Positions 16,216 through 24,962 of a stretch of DNA of 40,530 bases are shown here, in pieces (the first letter of the stretch is position 1; each line of letters opens with the position of its first letter). Under the pieces are notes generated by a model, which made no database searches, had not been told where the DNA came from, and saw only the letters and a list, made by a program, of their open reading frames with translations. A program made the position numbers and the translations under genes. This stretch comes from Clostridia bacterium (lineage in GTDB: Bacteria; Bacillota; Clostridia; Christensenellales; Aristaeellaceae): positions 1-40,530 of the forward strand of contig JAFRNK010000060.1 of NCBI GenBank assembly GCA_017430225.1, given 5' to 3'.

Positions 16216-18150
16216 ATGCGAACTGCCCTGATACATCGGATCAGACCGGCACTTTTGGTGATTCTGGTCCTCTGCCTGATGGCGGCGCTGCCTGCGCTGG
16301 CCGTTGATACGCCTGTCATGGCGCAAATCACCATCACACCGGACGAAATGTCCGTACCCGGGCCGGTGGATGTGTCGATCACCGTCACGAATATATCCGG
16401 CGCGGATCTGAAGCGGCCGGTGACTTTGTATGATCCGAACGGGAAACTGGTCTCAGGCTTCGGTCAGAACGGGAGCGCAACGCTGAAGGCGGACGCGAAG
16501 ATGTCTGTGAGCCTCCAGGGGACTGTGACCCAGGAGATGCTCGACCAGGGAAGCATGACCTATACACTGCGCTGGCAGGACGAAGCCGGCCAGGAGCTGG
16601 CGGTGCCCGTCACTGCGCAAGTCCGCTTCAACGGCGAACGCGCCGGCCTGCGTATCGTGCGCACCATCACGCCGGCGGTCGTACGCAGCGGCCAGACCGT
16701 CAAGGTCACCTACGAAATGACCAATACCGGCGCGGTTTCCATCAGCAATATCCAGGTGCGTGAGAAGCTCAGCCGCTCGCCGAAGACCTTGAAGAACTTG
16801 GCCATCGGCGCGACGACCACGGTGGATTTTACCGCCAAAATGGGCAACGCCGACCTGACCAGCGGCGCGGAGATCACATTCAAACCTGCCGGAAACGGCC
16901 AGGCCGAATCTGCCGTGATCGAGGATCAGGTGATCCCGCTGGCGGTCAAAGGCCTCAACGTCGAGCTCAGCGTGGATAAGAACGCTGTGGATATCGGCCA
17001 GACGGTGCGCCTGATCCTGACGGCCCGCAATGAGGGCAATATCACTTACAGCGACGTCACTGCCGAGGACAAGAAGCTTGGCACCGTGTTCGAGGGCCTG
17101 ACCATTCCGGCCTTCGGAACCGTCACTGAGGAAAAGGAACTCACGATTTCTGAGCCGTCCAGCTTCCAGCTGAAGCTCACACTGTCGGACAATACCGGCA
17201 ACACCAATGTTTTGGATACCAACGCCGTATCAGTCAGCGCATACGACCCTGAGAAGGAACTGCTGCTGACCCTGCTGCTGACCTCCGACAAGGAGAGCAT
17301 CACCGCGGAGAACGAAGACGTATCCATGACAGTGGTGGTCACCAACACCAGCAACGTGGACTGCAAGAATATCGAAATCAGCCAGAACGGCGTGTCCATT
17401 TATACGATTCCGGCGCTCGCCGCAGGCCAGAGTATGACCGTCAAGCGTGACTTTACCGTGTCCCAGGCCGGTGCTTTCAGATTTATGGCGACCACCAAGG
17501 ACACGATCGGCAACACGGTGCGCTTTGAATCCAACACCCTGACCTTGCCTTACACGCGCGTCACCGCGGCGCCGACTTCGACGCCCGCGCCGACCGTGCC
17601 GCCGCTGGAGACCCTGCCGCCGGTGGATTACGAGAACACCGGCAACATCCTGCGCACGGTTCGTAATTCGCTGTACACCGCTTCCATCGTGCTCGGTGCA
17701 CTGGCCGCGCTGACGCTGGTGCTCTTCCTGATCAGTACGATCGTGCGTGCGAGCAAGCGCCACCAGTCCGAGAGCGCTTACGACCACCTGGAACTGGCAG
17801 AGCGCCGCGATTATGCGCAGCCCGGGGAGAACAGTGACGATCAGCCCGCGCCCAGACCCGCGGAGAAAAAGGATTCTGACGAAGCTGTACAGGAGACAAA
17901 TGAACAGGACGCCATGCAGACGGAGGGCGGCGGTTTCCGGATGACGCGCGACCGCCAGACGGAGGATTTCCCGGCTTGGCGCGAGACTGCGGTGCAGACA
18001 GAGCCTGAAACGCCCGCCGAGGAAGCGCCTGACGCGCAGCCTGAAGCGCCGGAAGCCGGTGAACAGCCCGCGGCGGAGGAACCCGCTTCCAACGAACCGA
18101 GGCACAGCCGCGCGTCCCTTCCGGACCGCAGGAGAAGGGCGAGAAAGTAA
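16216..18150 (+). CDS. membrane-anchored protein with Ig-like (CARDB/DUF11-like) domains
   Basis: The 644-residue product has an N-terminal signal peptide (about 1-30, ending ALA), then four beta-rich units of roughly 100 residues (about 32-130, 140-240, 245-340, 345-450) with repeated phrases such as VTNISGADL, MTNTGAVSISNI and ARNEGNITYSDV, typical of CARDB/DUF11-type Ig folds. A short Thr/Pro linker (455-475) precedes a membrane helix (about 488-512, SIVLGALAALTLVLFLIST). The last 130 residues are cytoplasmic, acidic and Pro/Glu-rich, ending in a basic RRRRARK. AAGGAGGGAGG precedes the ATG. It heads the cluster with MoxR, DUF58 and TgpA-like proteins, so it may act with them at the envelope; this is inference. 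Confidence 0.82.
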   Translation: MRTALIHRIRPALLVILVLCLMAALPALAVDTPVMAQITITPDEMSVPGPVDVSITVTNISGADLKRPVTLYDPNGKLVSGFGQNGSATLKADAKMSVSLQGTVTQEMLDQGSMTYTLRWQDEAGQELAVPVTAQVRFNGERAGLRIVRTITPAVVRSGQTVKVTYEMTNTGAVSISNIQVREKLSRSPKTLKNLAIGATTTVDFTAKMGNADLTSGAEITFKPAGNGQAESAVIEDQVIPLAVKGLNVELSVDKNAVDIGQTVRLILTARNEGNITYSDVTAEDKKLGTVFEGLTIPAFGTVTEEKELTISEPSSFQLKLTLSDNTGNTNVLDTNAVSVSAYDPEKELLLTLLLTSDKESITAENEDVSMTVVVTNTSNVDCKNIEISQNGVSIYTIPALAAGQSMTVKRDFTVSQAGAFRFMATTKDTIGNTVRFESNTLTLPYTRVTAAPTSTPAPTVPPLETLPPVDYENTGNILRTVRNSLYTASIVLGALAALTLVLFLISTIVRASKRHQSESAYDHLELAERRDYAQPGENSDDQPAPRPAEKKDSDEAVQETNEQDAMQTEGGGFRMTRDRQTEDFPAWRETAVQTEPETPAEEAPDAQPEAPEAGEQPAAEEPASNEPRHSRASLPDRRRRARK

Positions 18151-18179
18151 ACACCTCTGACATTTTTACATGAAAGCAA

Positions 18180-18217
18180 AGAGCGGAGCTGTGGAACGCT
18201 GTTCCATTCTCCGCTCT
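18180..18217 (+). other. strong intergenic hairpin without a U-tract
   Basis: AGAGCGGAG (18180-18188) pairs with CTCCGCTCT (18209-18217), and an inner TGGAAC (18192-18197) pairs with GTTCCA (18201-18206). No T-run follows on the plus strand, so it is at best a weak terminator. It sits between the Ig-like protein and the lamin-tail gene and may reduce or protect downstream mRNA. No separate promoter was found before 18265. Confidence 0.7.
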
Positions 18218-18264
18218 CCCTGCTTCAGCATAACAATTTTACAGTTCAAAGGAGAATTTCATTG

Positions 18265-18789
18265 ATGAAGAAACTGATTTCAGCTGTGCTTTGTGCCGTG
18301 TTGCTTCTGTCTTCCGTGTCCGCGCTGGCGATCACCCGGGACTTCGGGATGGTCAAAATCAATGAAGTGATGGCCTCCAACGGGGAGACCATCGACGACA
18401 GCAAGGGCAAGTCCTGCGACTGGATCGAGCTTTGGAACGCGTCCGACGACGATATCGACCTGAGCGGCCTGAACCTTTCCGACGGCAAGAAGAATCTGGC
18501 GAAGTTCACCTTCCCGGAAGGCGTCACGCTGGCCAAGGGCGCGTACATGATCATCTTCTGCTCTGACTACGAGCAGGTGGAAACGCTGGACGGCGGCAAC
18601 GTGGAGATCCACGTGCCCTTCAAGCTGAGCGCTGACGGCGAAAAGGTCGTCATCTCCTACCAGGACGTGATCCTGGACATCGTCCGCTTCGACCAGCAGA
18701 CGAAGGACGTCTCCTACGCGCTGAAGGACGACGGTACCTGGGCGTACTGCGATACCCCCACGCCCGGCGCTGAAAACAAGTTTGAATAA
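18265..18789 (+). CDS. secreted lamin-tail-domain (LTD) protein
   Basis: The 174-residue product has a signal peptide (1 to about 22, ending ALA) very like that of the small protein at 12080. The mature part is a lamin-tail domain: VKINEVMASNG, DWIELWNASDDDIDLSGLNLSD, KFTFPEG, PFKLSADGEKVVI and the closing DTPTPGAEN are all hallmark segments. LTD domains in bacteria are found in secreted nucleases and surface proteins and are thought to bind other molecules; here the domain stands alone. The ATG at 18265 is chosen, 10 bases after AAAGGAG; a TTG at 18262 is an alternative. MoxR starts eight bases after the stop. Confidence 0.88.
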   Translation: MKKLISAVLCAVLLLSSVSALAITRDFGMVKINEVMASNGETIDDSKGKSCDWIELWNASDDDIDLSGLNLSDGKKNLAKFTFPEGVTLAKGAYMIIFCSDYEQVETLDGGNVEIHVPFKLSADGEKVVISYQDVILDIVRFDQQTKDVSYALKDDGTWAYCDTPTPGAENKFE

Positions 18790-18797
18790 TCACGTAT

Positions 18798-19769
18798 ATG
18801 GCAGTGCTTCTTGATACGGAAGGCGCGCGTTCGCTCGCCTTCCGTTTGCAGCAGAACATCCGCCAGGTCATCGTCGGGAAGGACCAGGCCATCGAGCTGA
18901 TGCTCATCGCGTTGATCTGCCAGGGCCATATCCTGCTGGAGGACGTCCCCGGCGTCGGAAAGACGACGCTGGCCGGCGCGCTTGCGCGTTCCGTCTCCTG
19001 CAGCTTCAGCCGCATCCAGTTCACGCCGGACGTAACGCCGTCCGATGTGACCGGCTATACGATCATGAACATGAGCACGGGCAAGATGGAATTCAAGCCC
19101 GGCGCGGTCATGAGCCAGATCGTCCTGGCGGACGAGATCAACCGTACCTCGCCCAAGACCCAGTCCTCCCTGCTGGAGGCGATGGAAGAGCGCCAGGTGA
19201 CGGTGGACGGCACGACCCATGCCCTGCCGCAGCCCTTTATGGTCATGGCGACGCAGAACCCCGTGGAATTCGCGGGCACCTATCCGCTGCCGGAAGCGCA
19301 GTTGGACCGCTTCCTGCTGTGCGTCAGCCTGGGGTACCCGACGGTGGCGGAAGAAGTGGATATCCTGGAGCGTTATACTTCGGCCGGGCAGCCGCCGCTC
19401 AGTCAGCTGCAGCCGGTGTGCGCGGCACAGGATATCACGAATCTGCAGAGCCTGCTCCCGCAGGTGTATTCGAGCCCCGAACTGCGGCAGTACATCGCGG
19501 AAATCGCGGCGAGGACACGGCAGCACCCGATGCTGAGCCTCGGTGTTTCGCCGCGCGGCGCGATTGCGCTGCTGAAAGCTTCACAGGCTTACGCGCTGCT
19601 GAGCGGGCGGGATTACGTACTGCCGGACGATGTGCGCCAGCTGATCCGCCCGGTGCTCAGTCACCGCATCCAGCTGACGCCGGAAGCACGCATGAAGGCC
19701 GTCAGTCCGGAAAGCCTGCTGGACGAAATGACCGCCGCCGTCGCGGTGCCGGTCAAGAGGCGCATATGA
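18798..19769 (+). CDS. MoxR-family AAA+ ATPase
   Basis: MoxR ATPases act as chaperone-like remodelers, often paired with DUF58 and VWA or transglutaminase proteins. The 323-residue product shows Walker A GVGKTT (52-57), Walker B IVLADEINR (108-116), the MoxR-specific SSLLEAMEERQVTVDG (123-138), sensor 1 MATQNPVE (150-157) and the PLPEAQLDRF arginine-finger region. There is no good ribosome site; the start lies eight bases after the LTD stop, which suggests coupling. Its stop overlaps the DUF58 start by four bases (ATGA). Confidence 0.95.
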   Translation: MAVLLDTEGARSLAFRLQQNIRQVIVGKDQAIELMLIALICQGHILLEDVPGVGKTTLAGALARSVSCSFSRIQFTPDVTPSDVTGYTIMNMSTGKMEFKPGAVMSQIVLADEINRTSPKTQSSLLEAMEERQVTVDGTTHALPQPFMVMATQNPVEFAGTYPLPEAQLDRFLLCVSLGYPTVAEEVDILERYTSAGQPPLSQLQPVCAAQDITNLQSLLPQVYSSPELRQYIAEIAARTRQHPMLSLGVSPRGAIALLKASQAYALLSGRDYVLPDDVRQLIRPVLSHRIQLTPEARMKAVSPESLLDEMTAAVAVPVKRRI

Positions 19770-20914
19770 CCTTGACAGCCCTGATGCTGGGGGTCAGCGC
19801 CGCCGCGCTCATGATACTCGGGCTCGCACTCGGGCTCGAGCTGTTTTGTTTTGCCGCCGCAGTGATCGCGCTGGTGCTCCTGTATTGCGCAGTCAGCATA
19901 CTTGTTGCGAGGAAAAACCTGACGGTCGGGATGACCGCTGACACGGAAGAAACGCTGCACGGGGAACAGGTCGCTTATACCCTGCTCGCGGCGCACCCGC
20001 TGCTTTTGCCTGTGGGGCAGATGCGGGCTGTCTGTGTCTGCGGTGCCCGTCAGGAGACGCATCTCCTGACATTGCGCAGCCTGCGCGGTACCCGGGAAAC
20101 CTGGACGCGCCAGGCCGGGCATGTCGGCGATTATTCCGTCGCGGTCAGCGAAGCCGTGCTGACGGATTGCTTTGGTATTCTCAAAACCCGCTGTAAAATC
20201 TCTCCGGCCGGTCGCCTGCTGGTGCTGCCCCGGCCTTTTTTGATTGCCAAACTGGCGTTTGCGCAGAGCGAGGACGCCCAAACCGCGCTGAAGCGGGCTA
20301 CTGAGGATACGACCATGCCGGACGACATCCGCGCATGGCAGCCCGGAGACCCGATGAAGCGCGTGCACTGGAAACTGACCGCGCGCAAGCGGGAATTGCT
20401 GGTGCGCCGCTATGAAAGCCCGATGCCCAAGGATACGCTGATCCTGACGGACTGCGCGGCGATGCCGCGGCAGGCCGACGAGGAACGCGAGGCGAAGCTC
20501 AGGGACGCGCTGTGTGAGACGGTCGTGGCTGTGGCGGACATGCAGCTGCAGGACGGCAGCCCTGTCCGCGTGCCGCTGTACGGCGAGCATCCTACGGAGT
20601 TTTCCGCGGAGCGCGCGCAGTCCCTGCTGCTTCTGCAGGAACTGCTTGCGGAGCAGAGTTTCCGTACGGATGAATCTTTCACCCGCGTCCTGAGCCAGGA
20701 GCTGAAGCGCGTGCGCCGCAGCGGCGCGGTGGTGATCGTGTCGCCCAGGCTGGATCCCGCGCTGACAGACCTGGCCCTGTCGTTCCGGCGAATGGGCCCG
20801 AACGTACGTTATTATCTGGTCACCTACGAAGCGGAGCAGTCCGCATGGCTGCCGTATATCCGCCGGATGCAGGAGGCCCGCGTGGAGGTGTGCTATGTCA
20901 CGCCCGCTTCCTGA
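19766..20914 (+). CDS. DUF58 domain-containing protein
   Basis: The 382-residue product has two membrane helices at the N-terminus (about 5-45), a beta-rich middle, and the DUF58 signature RAWQPGDPMKRVHWKLTAR with the following RRYE segment (about 190-218). The C-terminal half has the VWA-like fold typical of the family, with LILTDCA and a late VIVSPRLDPALTDLA strand. DUF58 proteins are encoded with MoxR ATPases and are likely their membrane-linked partners. The ATGA overlap with moxR fixes the start; a much longer frame extends back to 19319 but runs through moxR and is a shadow. The next gene overlaps by 20 bases. Confidence 0.93.
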   Translation: MTLTALMLGVSAAALMILGLALGLELFCFAAAVIALVLLYCAVSILVARKNLTVGMTADTEETLHGEQVAYTLLAAHPLLLPVGQMRAVCVCGARQETHLLTLRSLRGTRETWTRQAGHVGDYSVAVSEAVLTDCFGILKTRCKISPAGRLLVLPRPFLIAKLAFAQSEDAQTALKRATEDTTMPDDIRAWQPGDPMKRVHWKLTARKRELLVRRYESPMPKDTLILTDCAAMPRQADEEREAKLRDALCETVVAVADMQLQDGSPVRVPLYGEHPTEFSAERAQSLLLLQELLAEQSFRTDESFTRVLSQELKRVRRSGAVVIVSPRLDPALTDLALSFRRMGPNVRYYLVTYEAEQSAWLPYIRRMQEARVEVCYVTPAS

Positions 20915-23147
20915 ACGGCTGAAGGACGGCCTGGGCGACGCGCTGCTCGCGGCGCTGCCGGGCTTCGGGCTGGCCCTGCTCTTGTCGACGGCACTGTTCG
21001 GCCAGGTCAGCTGGATCGTCCTGGGAACGGTGGCCGCCGTGACCGCGCTGACGCTGTGCCTGCTGAAAGCACTGTCGCCCAAAGTGTGCGGGATTGCGCT
21101 TGCGGCGGGGCTTGTTGTCCTTGCGCTGGGATGCGCGAATATCGGCCCCCTGGCCGGACCGGCGCAGGCGGTGAGGATCCTGTGGATCTACCCGGATCTG
21201 ATGGGCGCTGCCCTGCCGCCGTACCGTGAGGTCCTCAGCTTCCTGATCCCCATCCTGCTGACGGCGCTCTGCGCGATGGCGGTCCTGATCGACCTGCCGA
21301 CGCTGACCCTGCTCCCGATGGCCCTGTTCAGCATCTTTTTTGGAACGGAGCTGATCGGGAATACCGCGGCGCCCGCGCTGATCGGCGCCGGAGCCTGCGT
21401 GGCGGCCTATCTGCTGGCGCTGGCGCGCGAGCGGACACGGCTCACGGTCTGGCCGATGCTGGTCGTGCTGCTGGCGGTCGCCCTGGCTTACCTGTTCATG
21501 CCGCGCGCGCTGCCGAAGACGGAGGGCTTGCGGGAAGCGGCGGAAGAAGTCTACCAGACCGTGTCCGATTACCTGCCCTCCAACGACGACAGCGCCCGCA
21601 GCGGCTTTACCCTTGAAACGGAAGGCTATCTTCCTCTCGGCAGTGATACCCGGCCCCGTCTGGGCGGCCCGGCCGATCCCTCTGACCGCTCGATCATGGA
21701 AGTGCGGACGGAGCACACGCTGTACCTGCGCGGGGTCGCGATGAACAGCTATAACGGCCTCAACTGGGATGACACGCTGTCAAGCCGCCGTTTCCTGTAC
21801 GCGGATCTGCTGCAGCAGGGCTACCGCCGGACTGTGTTCGATGAATACCTGCCCCTCACCGGAACGGCCCTGAATGCGGAAAGCGCGTCGGTACACATGC
21901 TGTCTGCGGCGGCGACCACCCTGTACGTCCCGCAGCGCCTGCGTACGCTGGAATTGCGCTCGGGACGCATGACGCCGTATTTCAACGCGGCTTCGGAGCT
22001 CTTCCTGACCCGTGAACTGACGGCAGGGGACGGCTATGCGTTCACTTATTTGAACTTCTCCGCTGACAGCGATAGAACCGCGCGCCTTGTGGATGAAGCT
22101 GCAGCAGTCTCTGATACGCGCTACGCTGAAATCGCTCAGATCTATACAGCCCTGCCGCCGCATATGCAGGAGGAGCTTTACAGACTTTCCGTTGAGGCTG
22201 CGGGCGGCGAGGAGAGCCCTTATCGCCGTGCCCTTGCCGTGCGGGATTATCTGCGCAGTCATTACAATTACGCGCTGGATGTCTCCAATCCGCCGGATAA
22301 CGTGGATTTTGCTTCCTGGTTCCTGCTTCGCGAAAAGCGCGGATATTGCACCTATTTCGCGACGGCCCTCACTATTCTGTGCCGCATGCAGGGGATCCCC
22401 GCGCGCTATGTGACCGGCTATGTCGCGGTCCCGGAAAACGGGCTGGCCACAGTCACGTCCGCGGACGCGCATGCCTGGACGGAGATCTATCTGAACGGTT
22501 TCGGCTGGCTCACGCTCGACGCTACTCCGGGGCACGAGGACGGCGGCGACGACGATAGGCAGGGCGAACAGCCGGACAGCCAAGGGGACGGGGATGCCCC
22601 GACGCCCAGCCCCGAACCGGAGGCGACAGCGACGCCTGAGCCGGAAGGGCCGACGGACGGCGGCAGCGATGAATCTCACGATGAGCTGCCTACGCCTACT
22701 CCCGCCCCGCAGGCGACTGAAACGCCGGAACCTGAGCCTGAGTCTCCTTCCCGGACGAATCTGCCGCTGCTGCTGATATTCATACTGTTGGCGCTGGTGG
22801 CTCTGCTGCTGGCTCTGAGCGTGCTGCTGGATCCGGCGCGCCGGGCAAGGCGCCACCCGAGACGTGCGGCGGACATCCTGATGGCCGCGGTCAATGCCGC
22901 GGTGGCAAAAGCCTTCCGCCCGCGAAAAGCGGAAGAAACGATGATCGAGTACTATAACGCCGCGGCAGAGCGGTTCCCCGAACTGCCGCTGTCAGAATTG
23001 GCCGAAGCATTCAGCGCGCGCCTGTACGGGCGGCGCCCGTTAAGCGCAGCCCTGCCTGAGCGGGTGTGGCTCGGGCTTAAAGACCGGCTTTCTTTCCCGC
23101 AGCGGGTAGTGGTGCTGGTGAAGGGTGTTCTGCCGGGAAAGCGGTAA
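20895..23147 (+). CDS. TgpA-like membrane transglutaminase
   Basis: The 750-residue product has about six transmembrane helices at the N-terminus (15-205), a large extracytoplasmic part with a transglutaminase-like core, a Thr/Pro/Glu-rich spacer (about 550-620), a further helix (about 624-645) and a DUF4129-like cytoplasmic tail. The catalytic triad is visible: C485 in GYCTYFA, H526 in DAHAW and D542 in LTLDATPG. TgpA and related proteins in MoxR clusters act at the cell surface, possibly as cysteine peptidases or on the wall; the exact reaction is not established. It is the third part of a standard MoxR-DUF58-TgpA trio and ends at a strong hairpin terminator. Confidence 0.93.
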   Translation: MSRPLPERLKDGLGDALLAALPGFGLALLLSTALFGQVSWIVLGTVAAVTALTLCLLKALSPKVCGIALAAGLVVLALGCANIGPLAGPAQAVRILWIYPDLMGAALPPYREVLSFLIPILLTALCAMAVLIDLPTLTLLPMALFSIFFGTELIGNTAAPALIGAGACVAAYLLALARERTRLTVWPMLVVLLAVALAYLFMPRALPKTEGLREAAEEVYQTVSDYLPSNDDSARSGFTLETEGYLPLGSDTRPRLGGPADPSDRSIMEVRTEHTLYLRGVAMNSYNGLNWDDTLSSRRFLYADLLQQGYRRTVFDEYLPLTGTALNAESASVHMLSAAATTLYVPQRLRTLELRSGRMTPYFNAASELFLTRELTAGDGYAFTYLNFSADSDRTARLVDEAAAVSDTRYAEIAQIYTALPPHMQEELYRLSVEAAGGEESPYRRALAVRDYLRSHYNYALDVSNPPDNVDFASWFLLREKRGYCTYFATALTILCRMQGIPARYVTGYVAVPENGLATVTSADAHAWTEIYLNGFGWLTLDATPGHEDGGDDDRQGEQPDSQGDGDAPTPSPEPEATATPEPEGPTDGGSDESHDELPTPTPAPQATETPEPEPESPSRTNLPLLLIFILLALVALLLALSVLLDPARRARRHPRRAADILMAAVNAAVAKAFRPRKAEETMIEYYNAAAERFPELPLSELAEAFSARLYGRRPLSAALPERVWLGLKDRLSFPQRVVVLVKGVLPGKR

Positions 23148-23152
23148 TGATA

Positions 23153-23192
23153 AAAATCCCTGCCGGAATTCGGTTGAACCGGCAGGGATTTT
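23153..23192. terminator. bidirectional terminator between convergent genes
   Basis: AAAATCCCTGCCGG (23153-23166) pairs with CCGGCAGGGATTTT (23179-23192), a 14-bp perfect stem with A- and T-runs built into the arms. It ends the TgpA-like transcript and also the minus-strand gene at 23206. Confidence 0.9.
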
Positions 23193-23205
23193 AATATTGA
23201 TGAGA

Positions 23206-24744
23206 TTATGGCGCGATGACAAGGTAATCCCGGTCAGAAGCGTATTCGATGGCTGTGGCATTGTTGGTAATGAATAACAGCCGGCCGCAGCCTGTAAAGG
23301 CGTCAGGCGCGATGGTCTGAACAGAGTCCGGAATATATACCGTCCTGACATCGCTGTCGGCAAAGGCGCGGGAAGCGATTTCCGTGCACGGCGCGGACAG
23401 GCGGACAACGGAGCCGGCGACGTTCTCAAAGGTGCTTTCGTCGATCATTTCCAAAGCTTCCGGCATGCTCAGCACGCCGGCATTGGGAATGTTCCAGCCG
23501 GCCATAGAGAAGGTGAAACCATCGCTGCCATCAATTACAGCATTGACTGCAGCGGGTCCGCCGTTCTGTAATATGACGCCGGTATGCTTGACCGCGTAAA
23601 CTAACAATTTTGAAAATATATTGCCAGAATACAATGCATCAAGTTCACCATTATTCATAAACCAGAACCAGCCGTCATAACCAGTGTCAGCATCAAACCT
23701 CCAGGTAGTAGTGCCTTGATTAAAACTATCGGAAATCATATCAGAGATGGTAATAATATAGTAACCGGTTTCGTTATAATCGTACTTTCCCCAGCCGCTC
23801 CATTTTCCGGTATGAATATAATAATTTGCATCCAGAGAAACACAGGCACGGGCATGACTTCCGCTCTGGATAGTGTGAGATGAAATACTTTGCATGATGT
23901 CGCTGTTCAAACAGAAATAATCATATCCTTCAGCTCCGCTGACCGGGCTTCCGGTGCCGGGCATATAAGTTCCCGGGTCATCCCATGTTACATCAACCTG
24001 ATACCATTCGCCGTCTAGTTTCAGTGTATTCCAGGCGTGATCAGAACTGATTGCCCTTTCCACCGGAATGCCGGCGGCAGCGCACAGGAGCGAATATGCT
24101 TTGCTATAGCTGTCACATACGCCATATCCTCTGAAAATGATATCCGGCCCATAATAACACAGGGATTCATCATAATAACAGTTATGCGTCAGCCAGTCAT
24201 GCAGATTTAGAGCTGTCTGCCACGTAGTGGAAGCGCTGCATTGGCTGACGATGCTGCTGACTTTTTCTTCTATCGTCTGTGAGCCGTCGATTGAAAAACT
24301 AAAATTGTTCCATGCAACACAGACGGAATCCTGATAGACTTCAAGCCAGCAGAAATAATTGCCGGTACTGTAAAACGTATAGGTGAGGGTGTTTTCTGAT
24401 CTTTTAACATCGTCGTAGTAATAAAAGCCCTGAGGATCCCTGTCAACGTCCTGGAAGGCCCACCAGTATTCAAGGCCTTCAGTGTCGATCCCGGAAACGG
24501 CAGCAGTAAATGTCACGGTTTCTCCTGAAAACATATTGTCGGGCAATATCACATCCACGGCGGGTTCGGTCTGGTCACTTTCGCCGGATGATTTTCGAGG
24601 CTTTTCTTTTTTCATCTGCTGCAGTCTTTGCAGGGTTTTCACCATGTCTTGCCTGTGCGGGTTCGTCGGTCCTCCCGCGGATGCTATACTGCAGAAAATC
24701 AGGAGAATCATCACGGTCAGGACGATTACTGTGGTCTTTTTCAT
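23206..24744 (-). CDS. secreted transglutaminase-like protein with BspA-type LRR end
   Basis: The 512-residue product has a signal peptide (1 to about 23, ending ASA), a charged linker, a PKD/Ig-like beta region (about 62-155), a transglutaminase-like domain with C210 (GYGVCDSYSKA), H236 (SDHAWN) and D251 (QVDVTWDD), and a C-terminus with one BspA-type leucine-rich unit (AFADSDVRTVYIPDSVQTIA, about residues 460-490). The domain mix is common in exported proteins of gut Clostridia; a crosslinking or peptidase role at the cell surface is inferred. AAAGGA lies seven bases before the ATG. Base composition is more AT-rich than its neighbours, which suggests a separate origin. Confidence 0.88.
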   Translation of the reverse strand: MKKTTVIVLTVMILLIFCSIASAGGPTNPHRQDMVKTLQRLQQMKKEKPRKSSGESDQTEPAVDVILPDNMFSGETVTFTAAVSGIDTEGLEYWWAFQDVDRDPQGFYYYDDVKRSENTLTYTFYSTGNYFCWLEVYQDSVCVAWNNFSFSIDGSQTIEEKVSSIVSQCSASTTWQTALNLHDWLTHNCYYDESLCYYGPDIIFRGYGVCDSYSKAYSLLCAAAGIPVERAISSDHAWNTLKLDGEWYQVDVTWDDPGTYMPGTGSPVSGAEGYDYFCLNSDIMQSISSHTIQSGSHARACVSLDANYYIHTGKWSGWGKYDYNETGYYIITISDMISDSFNQGTTTWRFDADTGYDGWFWFMNNGELDALYSGNIFSKLLVYAVKHTGVILQNGGPAAVNAVIDGSDGFTFSMAGWNIPNAGVLSMPEALEMIDESTFENVAGSVVRLSAPCTEIASRAFADSDVRTVYIPDSVQTIAPDAFTGCGRLLFITNNATAIEYASDRDYLVIAP

Positions 24745-24797
24745 AAGAGTTCCTTTCAGAATTCGTTGAACAATCAGAATGATTGACCATCAGTTGC

Positions 24798-24826
24798 ATG
24801 ATAGCATAAAAAAGCCGGCGTTTCAA
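24798..24826 (-). promoter_or_regulatory. promoter of the secreted transglutaminase-like gene
   Basis: On the minus strand TTGAAA (24826-24821) and TATCAT (24803-24798) are 17 bases apart and TGC precedes the -10. The leader to 24744 is about 45 bases. Confidence 0.7.
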
Positions 24827-24848
24827 GCGGCGATGTCAAATCTCATCC

Positions 24849-24877
24849 TTGACAAATGCGCCAAAATGATATGTAAT
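24849..24877 (+). promoter_or_regulatory. candidate promoter of the GPH symporter
   Basis: TTGACA (24849-24854) with TGTAAT (24872-24877) at 17 bases, or TAATAA with 19. The leader of about 80 bases to 24963 shows no other clear structure. Confidence 0.5.
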
Positions 24878-24962
24878 AAACATAGAATATATGCGGGTTT
24901 CCCGTGGCTGGGACATGCAGTCTCAGCCTTGCTATCAACGTGACAGAGAGGAAGGAAATCTT

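Noticed and set aside
19319-19765. Upstream extension of the DUF58 frame
   Set aside because: It lies inside moxR in a different frame; the ATGA overlap at 19766 is the normal start.
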